Shown: positions 1 through 5,591, counted from the stretch's first letter. The stretch is 6,894 nt of DNA from Cyclobacteriaceae bacterium (GCA_026994125.1 JALWRJ010000187.1:1-6894); one strand, 5' to 3'. Notes: a model not told the origin generated them from the letters alone. Program-made: numbers and translations.

Positions 1-1
1 G

Positions 2-256
2 AATAGCCACTCGCTTGATGTTAAATTTTACATCTTTTTTGGCGTACCTACCTGGGCCGAAGAGTTGCAATGCCGCCACCAAATCATTTTATCCATTTTA
101 AAACTGGCGCAGCACTTGGGCATAAACTTTGCCTTCCCTACCCAAACTCTCCATGTACAGGATTTACCCGGCCAGCCATCTCTGGCACCTCAATACCAAT
201 CGCCCGATAAACTAAAGAAAGAACTCGATGCATTTTTTAGCTCAAAATCCAAGTAG
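2..256 (+). CDS. MscS-family mechanosensitive ion channel, C-terminal fragment
   Basis: This is the 3' end of a gene that begins before the window: frame 2 is open from the first bases to a TAG at 254-256, giving 84 residues. The segment reads FYIFFGVPTWAEELQCRHQI, then a helical stretch and INFAFPTQTLHV, followed by a polar, lysine-rich tail. The FAFPTQTLH signature close to the C terminus is typical of the cytoplasmic alpha/beta domain of MscS-like channels, which release solutes from the cell under osmotic downshock. The pore-forming membrane helices would lie upstream and cannot be seen. A TTG at 65 could be read as a start but lies inside the conserved domain, so it is rejected. The family call is by recall of the motif; the subfamily is not determined. 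It is functionally unrelated to the translation genes that follow. Confidence 0.8.
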   Translation, partial: NSHSLDVKFYIFFGVPTWAEELQCRHQIILSILKLAQHLGINFAFPTQTLHVQDLPGQPSLAPQYQSPDKLKKELDAFFSSKSK

Positions 257-264
257 GATGTGCT

Positions 265-286
265 GAAAAACCAAGGTCGTTTTTTC
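265..286 (+). terminator. possible weak terminator after the MscS-type gene
   Basis: Nine bases after the channel gene's stop, GAAAAAC (265-271) can pair with GTTTTT (279-284), leaving a 7-base loop and a run of six T (280-285). The stem is almost all A-T pairs, so the structure is weak. It is placed where a terminator would be expected, but the T run is part of the stem rather than following it. Confidence 0.3.
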
Positions 287-335
287 GTATTAAGAAGCCA
301 TATAGCAAATCATTTTAAAATCTTTTTTCCAATTG

Positions 336-366
336 TTTGAATAAAAATAAAAAGCGTCTATTTTTG
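336..366 (+). promoter_or_regulatory. Bacteroidota-type promoter for the tRNA-Tyr/Gly/Thr cluster
   Basis: TTTG at 336-339 and TATTTTTG at 359-366 are separated by exactly 19 bases, matching the Bacteroidota -33/-7 consensus (TTTG / TAnnTTTG). The spacer is very A-rich. Transcription would begin around 370-375, within or beside a 10-base palindrome CCGAATTCGG (372-381), some 80 bases before tRNA-Tyr. The -7 box and the bases after it closely match the promoter before tRNA-Trp (TATTTTTGCA, then TCCC), which strengthens both calls. The rest of the 257-451 gap shows no gene. Confidence 0.75.
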
Positions 367-451
367 CATTCCCGAATTCGGAACCACCTCATAAATTAGC
401 AGGTAAAACACGGGTTTGGATGTTCATTTTATTAATGTACCAGATATAAAA

Positions 452-534
452 GGGGGGATACCAAAGCGGCCAACTGGGACGGACTGTAAATCCGTTGTCT
501 TATGACTTCGCAGGTTCGAATCCTGCTCCCCCCA
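452..534 (+). tRNA. tRNA-Tyr (anticodon GTA)
   Basis: A complete class II tRNA of 83 bases. The acceptor stem GGGGGGA (452-458) pairs with TCCCCCC (527-533), with A534 as discriminator. The anticodon stem ACGGA/TCCGT (479-483/491-495) carries loop CTGTAAA with anticodon GTA at 486-488. A long variable arm (TGTCTTATGACTTC region) precedes the T arm GCAGG-TTCGAAT-CCTGC. A long variable arm together with GTA identifies tyrosine. The bases after the discriminator are CGT, so the CCA end is not encoded and must be added after transcription. It is the first tRNA in the transcript starting near 370. Confidence 0.97.
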
Positions 535-540
535 CGTAGT

Positions 541-602
541 CAGTCTTAGTTTTACCTAAGCTGATAACCGTTTACCAAGCTAAATGCCAAATTCCCTTTG
601 GC
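541..602 (+). other. two stem-loops in the tRNA-Tyr/tRNA-Gly spacer
   Basis: The 87-base spacer (535-621) contains two hairpins. The first pairs CTTAG (545-549) with CTAAG (556-560), extended by CAG/CTG (541-543/561-563) around a single bulged T. The second is a perfect 6-bp stem GCCAAA/TTTGGC (586-591/597-602) with a 5-base loop, followed by TCTTT. They may shape processing of the polycistronic tRNA precursor; the second could also stop a fraction of transcripts. Pairing is seen in the sequence, the roles are inferred. Confidence 0.4.
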
Positions 603-621
603 TCTTTAAATTGGTTAACAA

Positions 622-694
622 GCGGGAGTAGCTCAGCTGGTAGAGCGACAGCCTTCCAAGCTGTAGGTCGCGAGTTCGAACCTCGTCTCCCGCT
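622..694 (+). tRNA. tRNA-Gly (anticodon TCC)
   Basis: A complete 73-base tRNA. Acceptor stem GCGGGAG (622-628) pairs with CTCCCGC (687-693); discriminator T694. The D arm reads GCTCAGCTGGTAGAGC. Anticodon stem ACAGC/GCTGT encloses loop CTTCCAA, with anticodon TCC at 655-657. The T arm is CGAGG-TTCGAAC-style with TTCGAAC in the loop. CCA is not encoded (CAAA follows). It reads GGA and, by wobble, GGG glycine codons. It is probably processed from the same precursor as tRNA-Tyr. Confidence 0.97.
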
Positions 695-761
695 CAAACA
701 GCTCAAAAGAGAGTTGGTGTAGAGAATAATGTTATACTTCTTTGCAGCTATGGTTATGCCA

Positions 762-799
762 TTGGTAAGTCATAGTTCCGGAAAACGATAACTTGCCAA
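762..799 (+). other. inverted repeat in the tRNA-Gly/tRNA-Thr spacer
   Basis: TTGGTAAGT (762-770) can pair with ACTTGCCAA (791-799): nine pairs including one G-T, with a 20-base loop that itself contains the palindrome TTCCGGAA (776-783). It lies in the 171-base spacer 695-865, which holds no gene I can support. The structure could be a processing element in the tRNA precursor or, since it contains the string TTGGTAAG found in the tRNA-Thr anticodon arm, old tRNA-derived sequence. The role is unknown. Confidence 0.35.
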
Positions 800-865
800 A
801 CAGCTTAATCGGTTGTATTGGAAATTCTTCTGCACACGAATCTTCGGTTAGGGCGTATTCTTACT

Positions 866-937
866 GCCGATGTAGCTCAGGGGTAGAGTGCTTCCTTGGT
901 AAGGAAGAGGTCAGGGGTTCAAATCCCCTCATTGGCT
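866..937 (+). tRNA. tRNA-Thr (anticodon GGT)
   Basis: A complete 72-base tRNA. Acceptor stem GCCGATG (866-872) pairs with CATTGGC (930-936), with one G-T pair at the fourth position; discriminator T937. The anticodon stem CTTCC/GGAAG (891-895/903-907) encloses loop TTGGTAA with anticodon GGT at 898-900. The T arm has loop TTCAAAT closed by GGGG/CCCC. CCA is not encoded. It reads ACC/ACU threonine codons. Its position as the last tRNA before tuf matches thrT upstream of tufB in E. coli, with the same anticodon. Confidence 0.97.
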
Positions 938-965
938 CTTCTTATCTTTTGCTAAATGAGCAATT

Positions 966-1008
966 GAAGAGCGTGTTTCCCTGGTAAGGAAGAGCTTAGG
1001 GGCAATGC
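966..1008 (+). pseudogene. decayed tRNA-Thr fragment
   Basis: Starting 28 bases after tRNA-Thr, this stretch repeats much of that gene's D-arm end, anticodon arm and T-arm beginning. The 13 bases TGGTAAGGAAGAG occur at 897-909 in the intact gene and 982-994 here, preceded by AGAGCG and TTTCC (AGAGTG and TTCC in the intact gene) and followed by a similar TTAGGGG (TCAGGGG in the intact gene). No acceptor stem can be formed and the T loop is missing, so it cannot be a working tRNA. It looks like the remains of a tandem duplication. Confidence 0.55.
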
Positions 1009-1056
1009 CATAGGCAACCTAAAGCAGTAATTCCCTATAGGAGAGAACACACCAGT

Positions 1057-1085
1057 GTTTTGGCTAAAGCCAAGGCATTTAGTTT
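1057..1085 (+). terminator. hairpin and T-rich tail, possible terminator of the tRNA cluster
   Basis: GTTTTGGC (1057-1064) pairs with GCCAAGGC (1069-1076) around a TAAA loop: eight pairs, two of them G-T. ATTTAGTTTTT follows, which is a reasonable though interrupted T tract. It would end the tRNA transcript just before the likely tuf promoter. If the tuf promoter is not real, the same hairpin could instead act as a partial attenuator of read-through into tuf. Confidence 0.45.
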
Positions 1086-1093
1086 TTAAACGT

Positions 1094-1101
1094 TACCTTT
1101 G
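1094..1101 (+). promoter_or_regulatory. tuf: possible -7 box for tuf
   Basis: TACCTTTG is an exact match to the Bacteroidota -7 consensus TAnnTTTG. No convincing TTTG lies about 19 bases before it; that place is occupied by the 3' arm of the hairpin at 1057-1076. Initiation would give a tuf leader of roughly 115-120 bases that contains an inverted repeat GAACAG/CTGTTC (1141-1146/1161-1166). The alternative is that tuf is transcribed only from the tRNA promoter. Confidence 0.4.
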
Positions 1102-1224
1102 TGTAGCATTTAAAAAAGTATAGTCGTAAAGGCTGTTTTTGAACAGGTCGGATATCGATGCTGTTCTATTGTTGTTTAAATAAATTGTGAAACTAAATAT
1201 TAACTAAAATAGGAATTTTCAAGT

Positions 1225-2409
1225 ATGGCTAAAGAAACCTTTGATCGTTCAAAACCGCACGTTAATATAGGTACCATTGGTCACGTTGACCACGGTAAAA
1301 CTACGTTAACGGCTGCGATTTCTAAAGTATTATCAGATGCAGGTCTTGCAGAAGAAAGAGACTTCTCATCTATTGATAATGCACCGGAAGAAAAAGAAAG
1401 AGGTATTACTATTAATACTTCGCACATCGAGTACCAAACCGAAAACAGGCACTATGCACACGTAGATTGCCCTGGTCACGCAGATTATGTTAAAAACATG
1501 GTTACGGGAGCAGCGCAAATGGACGGTGCTATTATTGTGGTGGCTGCCACTGACGGCCCTATGCCTCAAACTCGTGAGCACATCCTTTTATCTCGTCAGG
1601 TAGGTGTACCTGCGTTGGTTGTGTTTATGAATAAAGTAGATTTGGTAGATGACCCCGAACTACTAGAATTAGTTGAAATGGAAATCAGAGAACTACTTTC
1701 TGAATACGATTTCCCTGGAGACGATATTCCTGTAATTGCCGGTTCGGCACTTGGTGCCCTAAACGGTGAAAAAGAATGGGTTGACAAAGTAATGGAATTA
1801 ATGAAAGCGGTGGATGAGTACATTCCTCTTCCTGAACGTGCTGTGGACAAAGATTTCTTAATGCCTGTCGAAGATGTATTCTCTATTACCGGTCGTGGTA
1901 CTGTAGCTACCGGGCGTATCGAACGTGGTGTTATTAACACAGGCGACCCCGTAGATATTATCGGTATGGGTGCCGAAGATCTTAAATCTACTGTAACAGG
2001 TGTGGAAATGTTCCGCAAAATTCTTGACCGTGGCGAAGCCGGTGATAACGTAGGCCTTCTATTAAGAGGTATCGAAAAAACCGACATCAAGCGTGGTATG
2101 ATTATCTGTAAGCCTGGTTCGGTGAACCCTCACGATAAATTTAAAGCCGAAGTTTACGTGCTTTCAAAAGAAGAAGGTGGCCGTCATACGCCATTTTTCA
2201 ACAACTATCGTCCTCAGTTCTACTTCAGAACAACAGACGTAACAGGAACCATTAAACTGCCTGAAGGTGTTGAAATGGTAATGCCTGGCGATAACGTAAC
2301 CATTGAAGTTGAGTTACACAATGCCATTGCCATGGAAAAAGGTTTACGTTTTGCCATCCGCGAAGGAGGTAGAACTGTAGGATCTGGTCAGGTTACCGAG
2401 ATTCTTTAA
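1225..2409 (+). CDS. tuf: translation elongation factor EF-Tu
   Basis: The 394-residue product is a full-length EF-Tu, the GTPase that carries aminoacyl-tRNA to the ribosomal A site in the cytoplasm. The GTP-binding domain shows the P loop GHVDHGKT (19-26), the switch I region with RGITINTSH (59-67), DCPGH (81-85) with the catalytic His85, NKVD (136-139) and the G5 SAL (174-176). Domains II and III follow; GRGTVATGR near 220, the GGRHTPFF stretch and [14 protein letters not shown] near 330-345, and the terminal [15 protein letters not shown] are intact. The ATG at 1225 gives the conserved [16 protein letters not shown] start. AGGAA lies at 1211-1215, ten bases before the ATG, at best a weak ribosome site. 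It follows tRNA genes and precedes tRNA-Trp and secE, as in tufB-like loci. Nothing in the coding sequence looks damaged. Confidence 0.99.
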   Translation: MAKETFDRSKPHVNIGTIGHVDHGKTTLTAAISKVLSDAGLAEERDFSSIDNAPEEKERGITINTSHIEYQTENRHYAHVDCPGHADYVKNMVTGAAQMDGAIIVVAATDGPMPQTREHILLSRQVGVPALVVFMNKVDLVDDPELLELVEMEIRELLSEYDFPGDDIPVIAGSALGALNGEKEWVDKVMELMKAVDEYIPLPERAVDKDFLMPVEDVFSITGRGTVATGRIERGVINTGDPVDIIGMGAEDLKSTVTGVEMFRKILDRGEAGDNVGLLLRGIEKTDIKRGMIICKPGSVNPHDKFKAEVYVLSKEEGGRHTPFFNNYRPQFYFRTTDVTGTIKLPEGVEMVMPGDNVTIEVELHNAIAMEKGLRFAIREGGRTVGSGQVTEIL

Positions 2410-2430
2410 TCCTTAAATTTAAAATAATTG

Positions 2431-2464
2431 CAAGTGCGTTTCATATTTTTTTGAAACGCACTTG
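2431..2464 (+). terminator. strong hairpin after tuf, likely terminator
   Basis: CAAGTGCGTTTCA (2431-2443) and TGAAACGCACTTG (2452-2464) form a perfect 13-bp stem with an 8-base loop, beginning 21 bases after the tuf stop. The T run lies in the loop, and the sequence after the stem is TGTTATAATAATAAAA, so a classic U tract is missing. It is likely to terminate or to protect the 3' end of tuf mRNA. Its last three bases, TTG, are also the -33 box of the next promoter. Confidence 0.7.
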
Positions 2465-2491
2465 TGTTATAATAATAAAATGGTATTTTTG
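2461..2491 (+). promoter_or_regulatory. Bacteroidota-type promoter for tRNA-Trp and secE-nusG-rplKAJL
   Basis: CTTG (2461-2464) and TATTTTTG (2484-2491) are 19 bases apart, again matching the -33/-7 consensus. The start point should fall near 2496-2500 in the near-palindrome CCCAATTTGGG (2496-2506). A second small inverted repeat, GGTG/CACC (2505-2508/2513-2516), sits directly before the tRNA. The module is nearly the same as the one before tRNA-Tyr. It is the only good promoter visible for the whole ribosomal protein operon. Confidence 0.75.
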
Positions 2492-2518
2492 CACTCCCAA
2501 TTTGGGTGGTGCCACCAT

Positions 2519-2591
2519 ACGGGTGTAGCTCAATTGGTAGAGTAGTGGTCTCCAAAACCATTGGCTGGGAGTTCGAGTCTCTCCACCCGTG
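2519..2591 (+). tRNA. tRNA-Trp (anticodon CCA)
   Basis: A complete 73-base tRNA. Acceptor stem ACGGGTG (2519-2525) pairs with CACCCGT (2584-2590); discriminator G2591, the base expected for bacterial tRNA-Trp. D arm GCTCAATTGGTAGAGT; anticodon loop CTCCAAA with anticodon CCA at 2552-2554; T arm GGGAG-TTCGAGT-CTCTC with one G-T pair. CCA is not encoded. It is only 24 bases before secE, so its 3' processing would also create the 5' end of the secE message. Confidence 0.97.
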
Positions 2592-2615
2592 CAAAATTTT
2601 AACTACTGTAGTAAG

Positions 2616-2807
2616 ATGCAAAAGTTGAGTAAGTTTATAAAAGAATCGGTTATAGAAATGCGTGATAAAGTTTCTTGGCCAAAGTATAAAGATTTACAAA
2701 GTAGCTCCGTACTAGTACTGGTTGCTTCGGTAATCTTTGCTTTAATGATTGGCCTGTTCGATTACGCTTTCAATAATTCGATGGACTGGTTTTATAACGC
2801 ATTTTAA
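2616..2807 (+). CDS. secE: preprotein translocase subunit SecE
   Basis: A 63-residue protein with a charged N-terminal amphipathic part (KLSKFIKESVIEMRDKVSWP), the conserved V-S-W-P motif at about 18-21 and one membrane helix from about residue 30 to 50 (rich in V, L, A, I and F). This is the short, single-helix SecE form. SecE clamps the SecY channel in the inner membrane and is needed for protein export. The ATG at 2616 is chosen because the only earlier in-frame start, GTG at 2589, lies inside the tRNA-Trp acceptor stem and would add nine residues unlike the family. No Shine-Dalgarno sequence is visible. It is the first protein gene of the operon, 10 bases before nusG, as in many bacteria. 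Confidence 0.95.
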   Translation: MQKLSKFIKESVIEMRDKVSWPKYKDLQSSSVLVLVASVIFALMIGLFDYAFNNSMDWFYNAF

Positions 2808-2817
2808 TCCTACATAA

Positions 2818-3372
2818 ATGAGCGAATTAAAATGGTATGTACTACGGGTAGTTAGCGGTAAAGAAAAGAAAATTAAACTTTACCTCGAAACCGAAGTGGA
2901 AAGAGAAAAATTGCAGGAATATATAGCACAAGTGCTCATTCCTTCAGAAAAAGTGTACGAAATCCGCAATGGTAAAAAACGAGTGCGCGAGCGCAACTTT
3001 TTTCCCGGCTACGTACTGCTAAATGCCGACCTTACACATGGCGAGGCAAACCACTTGGTAAACTCTATTCCGGGTGTAATTGGTTTCTTAGGCGAAGGAG
3101 CCGGCACCTCTAAAGTACCCGTGCCCTTGCGCGAAAAAGAAATTAATCGCATAATGGGTAAGGTAGAGGAAGTAGAGGATACCGAAGAAAAATTAAACGA
3201 CCCCTACATTGTAGGCGAATCAGTGAAAGTGATGGATGGTCCTTTCAGTGGCTTTACCGGCAATATTGAAGAGGTTTTTGAAGAAAAGAAAAAGCTTAAT
3301 GTGATGGTGAAAATCTTTGGACGTAACACCCCCGTTGAGCTTAACTATATGCAAGTAGAAAAAATAGATTAA
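2818..3372 (+). CDS. nusG: transcription termination/antitermination factor NusG
   Basis: A 184-residue NusG. The N-terminal NGN domain runs from [15 protein letters not shown] (6-20) through the FFPGYVLL motif (about 60-67) and the [10 protein letters not shown] stretch (about 84-93), the part that contacts the RNA polymerase clamp. A linker rich in acidic residues leads to the C-terminal KOW domain, with [17 protein letters not shown] around 132-148 and a final beta-strand set ending [12 protein letters not shown]. The KOW domain is known in the family to bind S10 or Rho, linking transcription to translation or termination. The length is normal. It lies 10 bases after secE and 7 before rplK, so it is co-transcribed. 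No insertion or damage is seen. Confidence 0.98.
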   Translation: MSELKWYVLRVVSGKEKKIKLYLETEVEREKLQEYIAQVLIPSEKVYEIRNGKKRVRERNFFPGYVLLNADLTHGEANHLVNSIPGVIGFLGEGAGTSKVPVPLREKEINRIMGKVEEVEDTEEKLNDPYIVGESVKVMDGPFSGFTGNIEEVFEEKKKLNVMVKIFGRNTPVELNYMQVEKID

Positions 3373-3379
3373 GAGGAAA

Positions 3380-3823
3380 ATGGCTAAGGAGATTAGTGGA
3401 TATCTGAAATTACAAATTAGAGGAGGCGCAGCAAATCCTTCTCCTCCGGTAGGTCCTGCACTAGGTAGTAAAGGGCTTAACATTATGGAGTTTTGTAAGC
3501 AATTTAATGCGCGTACGCAGGATAAGCAAGGGCAGGTTTTACCGGTATTGGTTACTATTTATGCCGATAAATCGTTCGATTTTGTTATTAAAACACCCCC
3601 GGCTCCGGTAATGATACTCGAAGCAGCTAAGAAAAAGAAAGGCTCGCCAGAGCCTAACCGTAACAAAGTAGCTTCAGTTACCTGGGATCAGGTAAAAACC
3701 ATTGCCGAAACCAAAATGCCCGATTTAAATGCATTTACCATTGAGTCGGCCATGAAAATGGTAGCCGGTACCGCTCGTAGTATGGGTATAACTGTTTCGG
3801 GTACTGCACCCTGGGCTAATTAA
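3380..3823 (+). CDS. rplK: 50S ribosomal protein L11
   Basis: A 147-residue L11, the usual length being about 141-147. The N-terminal domain shows [18 protein letters not shown] with the paired prolines 22-23 known from thiostrepton work, then [14 protein letters not shown]. The C-terminal RNA-binding domain carries [39 protein letters not shown] and a short tail. L11 binds the GTPase-associated region of 23S rRNA, where EF-Tu and EF-G act, and is needed for RelA-type stringent signalling. AGAGG (3372-3376) is only three bases before the ATG, too close for a typical ribosome site. Second in the ribosomal run, directly after nusG and 11 bases before rplA. Confidence 0.98.
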   Translation: MAKEISGYLKLQIRGGAANPSPPVGPALGSKGLNIMEFCKQFNARTQDKQGQVLPVLVTIYADKSFDFVIKTPPAPVMILEAAKKKKGSPEPNRNKVASVTWDQVKTIAETKMPDLNAFTIESAMKMVAGTARSMGITVSGTAPWAN

Positions 3824-3834
3824 GAAATATTAAA

Positions 3835-4533
3835 ATGGGAAAGTTAACAAAAAATCAAAAAGCACAGCTCGAAAAGGTAGATGCCGAAAAGGAATACGCC
3901 ATAAGCGATGCTTCTCAACTGGTTAAAGACATCACATTTACCAAATTCGATGCCTCCGTTGATTTAGATATCCGATTAGGGGTTGACCCCCGTAAAGCCG
4001 ACCAAATGGTACGGGGCGTTGCTACCTTACCACATGGTACCGGTAAAGATTTAAAAGTATTAGTGCTTTGCACTCCCGATAAAGAGCAAGAAGCCAAAGA
4101 GGCCGGTGCTGATTACGTAGGGCTTGACGAGTTTATTACTAAAATCGAAGGAGGATGGACCGATATCGATGTAATAATTACCATGCCTACCGTAATGGCC
4201 AAAGTAGGTCGCTTAGGCCGTGTGTTGGGGCCTCGTGGACTAATGCCCAACCCAAAATCGGGAACCGTTACTCTAGATGTGGCCAAAGCAGTTAAAGAAG
4301 TTAAAAGTGGTAAAATCGACTTTAAAGTTGATAAAACCGGAATTATTCATGCCAGCATTGGTAAAGTATCCTTCGATGCAAAAAAAATTCAGGAAAATGC
4401 CGAAGAGGTATTAAACACCATCGCCCGGCTAAAACCTGCCTCGGCTAAAGGCACCTACTTTAAAAGCATTAGCCTGTCAAGTACCATGAGTGCCGGTATT
4501 AAAATAGATAAAAATTCACTTCAAGGTTTATAA
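3835..4533 (+). CDS. rplA: 50S ribosomal protein L1
   Basis: A 232-residue L1 of normal length. The L1 signature [16 protein letters not shown] is at 131-146, in the second domain; the first domain begins with a lysine-rich N terminus and [18 protein letters not shown] (about 36-53), a stretch that contributes to rRNA binding. The C terminus returns to the first domain with [20 protein letters not shown]1 forms the mobile stalk near the E site and in E. coli represses its own rplK-rplA message. Whether that holds here cannot be seen; only seven bases separate nusG and rplK, so an L1 target would have to overlap coding sequence. There is no Shine-Dalgarno sequence before the ATG at 3835. Confidence 0.98.
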   Translation: MGKLTKNQKAQLEKVDAEKEYAISDASQLVKDITFTKFDASVDLDIRLGVDPRKADQMVRGVATLPHGTGKDLKVLVLCTPDKEQEAKEAGADYVGLDEFITKIEGGWTDIDVIITMPTVMAKVGRLGRVLGPRGLMPNPKSGTVTLDVAKAVKEVKSGKIDFKVDKTGIIHASIGKVSFDAKKIQENAEEVLNTIARLKPASAKGTYFKSISLSSTMSAGIKIDKNSLQGL

Positions 4534-4536
4534 GTC

Positions 4537-5073
4537 ATGACTAAAGAAGAAAAAGTACAAGTAGTTAAAGAATTGGCCGGTAAATTCGAAGAAAATGATT
4601 TCTTCTACATTACCGATGCATCGGGCTTAACCGTTGAGCAAGTGAATGCCTTTCGAAGACTATGTTTTGAAAAAGGGATAGAATACGGGGTGTATAAAAA
4701 TACCCTTATCCAAAAAGCCCTCGAACAACTAGATACAGATTATACTGAGTTTTTTGATAAAGTATTAAAAGGTTTTTCTGGAATTATCTTTTCAAAAGAA
4801 GCCGGCAATATGCCCGCCAAAGTGATTAGAGATTTCCGAAAATCAGGCGTGGCCGAAGACAAACCTATGTTAAAAGGAGCTTCCATCGATTCCGATCTTT
4901 TCATAGGAGATGAACACCTGAAAATGCTAAGCGAGCTTAAATCTAAAAATGAGCTTATTGGCGAAATTATCGGGCTGTTACAATCGCCTGCTAAAAATGT
5001 GGTTTCTGCACTGCAAAGTGGTGGAAGTACATTGGCAGGGCTTGTTAAAACCTTGTCTGAACGTGAAAATTAG
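4537..5073 (+). CDS. rplJ: 50S ribosomal protein L10
   Basis: A 178-residue L10, similar to the usual 165-180. The N-terminal rRNA-binding domain opens with MTKEEKVQVVKELAGKF and includes the YITDASGLTVEQVNAFRR segment (about 24-41) and GVYKNTLIQKAL (about 51-62). The C-terminal helix (about 140-178) should hold the L7/L12 dimer sites. L10 is the base of the ribosomal stalk. The gene begins three bases after the rplA stop, so translational coupling with rplA is likely. An L10 leader of the E. coli type would need an intergenic region that does not exist here. Good family match throughout. Confidence 0.97.
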   Translation: MTKEEKVQVVKELAGKFEENDFFYITDASGLTVEQVNAFRRLCFEKGIEYGVYKNTLIQKALEQLDTDYTEFFDKVLKGFSGIIFSKEAGNMPAKVIRDFRKSGVAEDKPMLKGASIDSDLFIGDEHLKMLSELKSKNELIGEIIGLLQSPAKNVVSALQSGGSTLAGLVKTLSEREN

Positions 5074-5102
5074 TGTTGAATATTTAAAAATTAACAAATA
5101 AA

Positions 5103-5483
5103 ATGGCAGATTTAAAAGCATTCGCTGATCAGTTGGTAAACCTAACTGTAAAAGAAGTAAACGAACTAGCTGAAATCCTTAAGGAAGAGCATGGTATTGA
5201 GCCTGCTGCTGCAGCAGCTCCTGTAATGGTAGCCGGTGCAGCCGGTGGCGATGAAGGTGGTGCAGAAGAAAAATCATCTTTTGATGTAGTTCTTGTATCT
5301 CCGGGTGGAGCTAAACTAGCAATCGTTAAACTTGTAAAAGAACTAACCGGTCTTGGTCTTAAAGAAGCTAAAGAAGTAGTGGATAGCGCTCCTAAAGCTG
5401 TAAAAGAAGGGGTAGCTAAAGACGAAGCCGAGGCGCTTAAAAAGCAACTAGAAGAGGCTGGAGCTGAAGTTGAATTGAAGTAA
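5103..5483 (+). CDS. rplL: 50S ribosomal protein L7/L12
   Basis: A 126-residue L7/L12. The N-terminal dimerisation and L10-binding helices cover about 1-32 ([20 protein letters not shown]). A flexible alanine- and glycine-rich hinge follows (about 34-58: [16 protein letters not shown] and acidic residues), then the globular C-terminal domain with [40 protein letters not shown] and [17 protein letters not shown], which recruits EF-Tu, EF-G and other factors. The ATG is preceded by a 29-base, very A/T-rich spacer with no Shine-Dalgarno sequence; such A-rich leaders are favoured starts in Bacteroidota. L7/L12 is needed in several copies per ribosome, so strong initiation would fit. A terminator-like hairpin follows 20 bases after the stop. 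Confidence 0.98.
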   Translation: MADLKAFADQLVNLTVKEVNELAEILKEEHGIEPAAAAAPVMVAGAAGGDEGGAEEKSSFDVVLVSPGGAKLAIVKLVKELTGLGLKEAKEVVDSAPKAVKEGVAKDEAEALKKQLEEAGAEVELK

Positions 5484-5503
5484 ACTTTGGTGGCTTTTGA
5501 TAA

Positions 5504-5530
5504 GGCCTAAAATTTATTAGGCCCCTTTTT
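5504..5530 (+). terminator. terminator or attenuator between rplL and rpoB
   Basis: GGCCTAA (5504-5510) pairs perfectly with TTAGGCC (5517-5523) around a 6-base loop, followed by CC and five T. This looks like an intrinsic terminator. In E. coli a partial terminator at the same place lowers rpoBC transcription relative to the ribosomal genes; the same role is inferred here. No strong promoter is seen between it and rpoB, which favours partial rather than full termination. Confidence 0.65.
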
Positions 5531-5560
5531 CGATGTACATTGGAATAGGGGTCTTTTCCT

Positions 5561-5584
5561 GTTTGTACTAAATTTAGTGCAAAC
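5561..5584 (+). other. 24-base inverted repeat upstream of rpoB
   Basis: GTTTGTACTAAA (5561-5572) is the reverse complement of TTTAGTGCAAAC (5573-5584) apart from one T-G pair. As RNA it would fold with a 4-base AATT loop and eight closing pairs or so. It could be a processing site separating rplL and rpoB messages, or a protein binding site in DNA. Function unknown. Confidence 0.45.
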
Positions 5585-5591
5585 CCATTTC

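Noticed and set aside
367..451. Search for a tRNA-Thr(TGT) or its remains before tRNA-Tyr
   Set aside because: No TGT anticodon arm, T loop or acceptor stem pairing could be found.
714..744. Possible separate promoter before tRNA-Thr (TTG at 714-716, CTTCTTTG at 737-744)
   Set aside because: The -7 box lacks the TA that is the key part of the consensus; too weak to list as a feature.
793..987. A 64-codon open frame on + with a stretch reading SSGVECFLGKEEVRGSNPLIG
   Set aside because: It is the translation of the tRNA-Thr gene and its flanks; such frames are common spurious calls over tRNA genes.
1596..2090. A 164-codon open frame on - within tuf
   Set aside because: Serine/threonine-rich antisense shadow of a strongly conserved gene, with no family likeness.
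2589..2615. GTG at 2589 as the secE start
   Set aside because: It falls in the acceptor stem of tRNA-Trp; the ATG at 2616 gives a normal SecE N terminus.
2406..2621. A 71-codon open frame on - containing WRDSNSQPMVLETTTLPIEL
   Set aside because: This is the antisense reading of tRNA-Trp, a well-known false protein in databases; the rest covers the tuf hairpin and promoter.
3220..3483. An 87-codon open frame on - across the nusG/rplK junction
   Set aside because: It overlaps two well-supported genes on the other strand and resembles no family I know.
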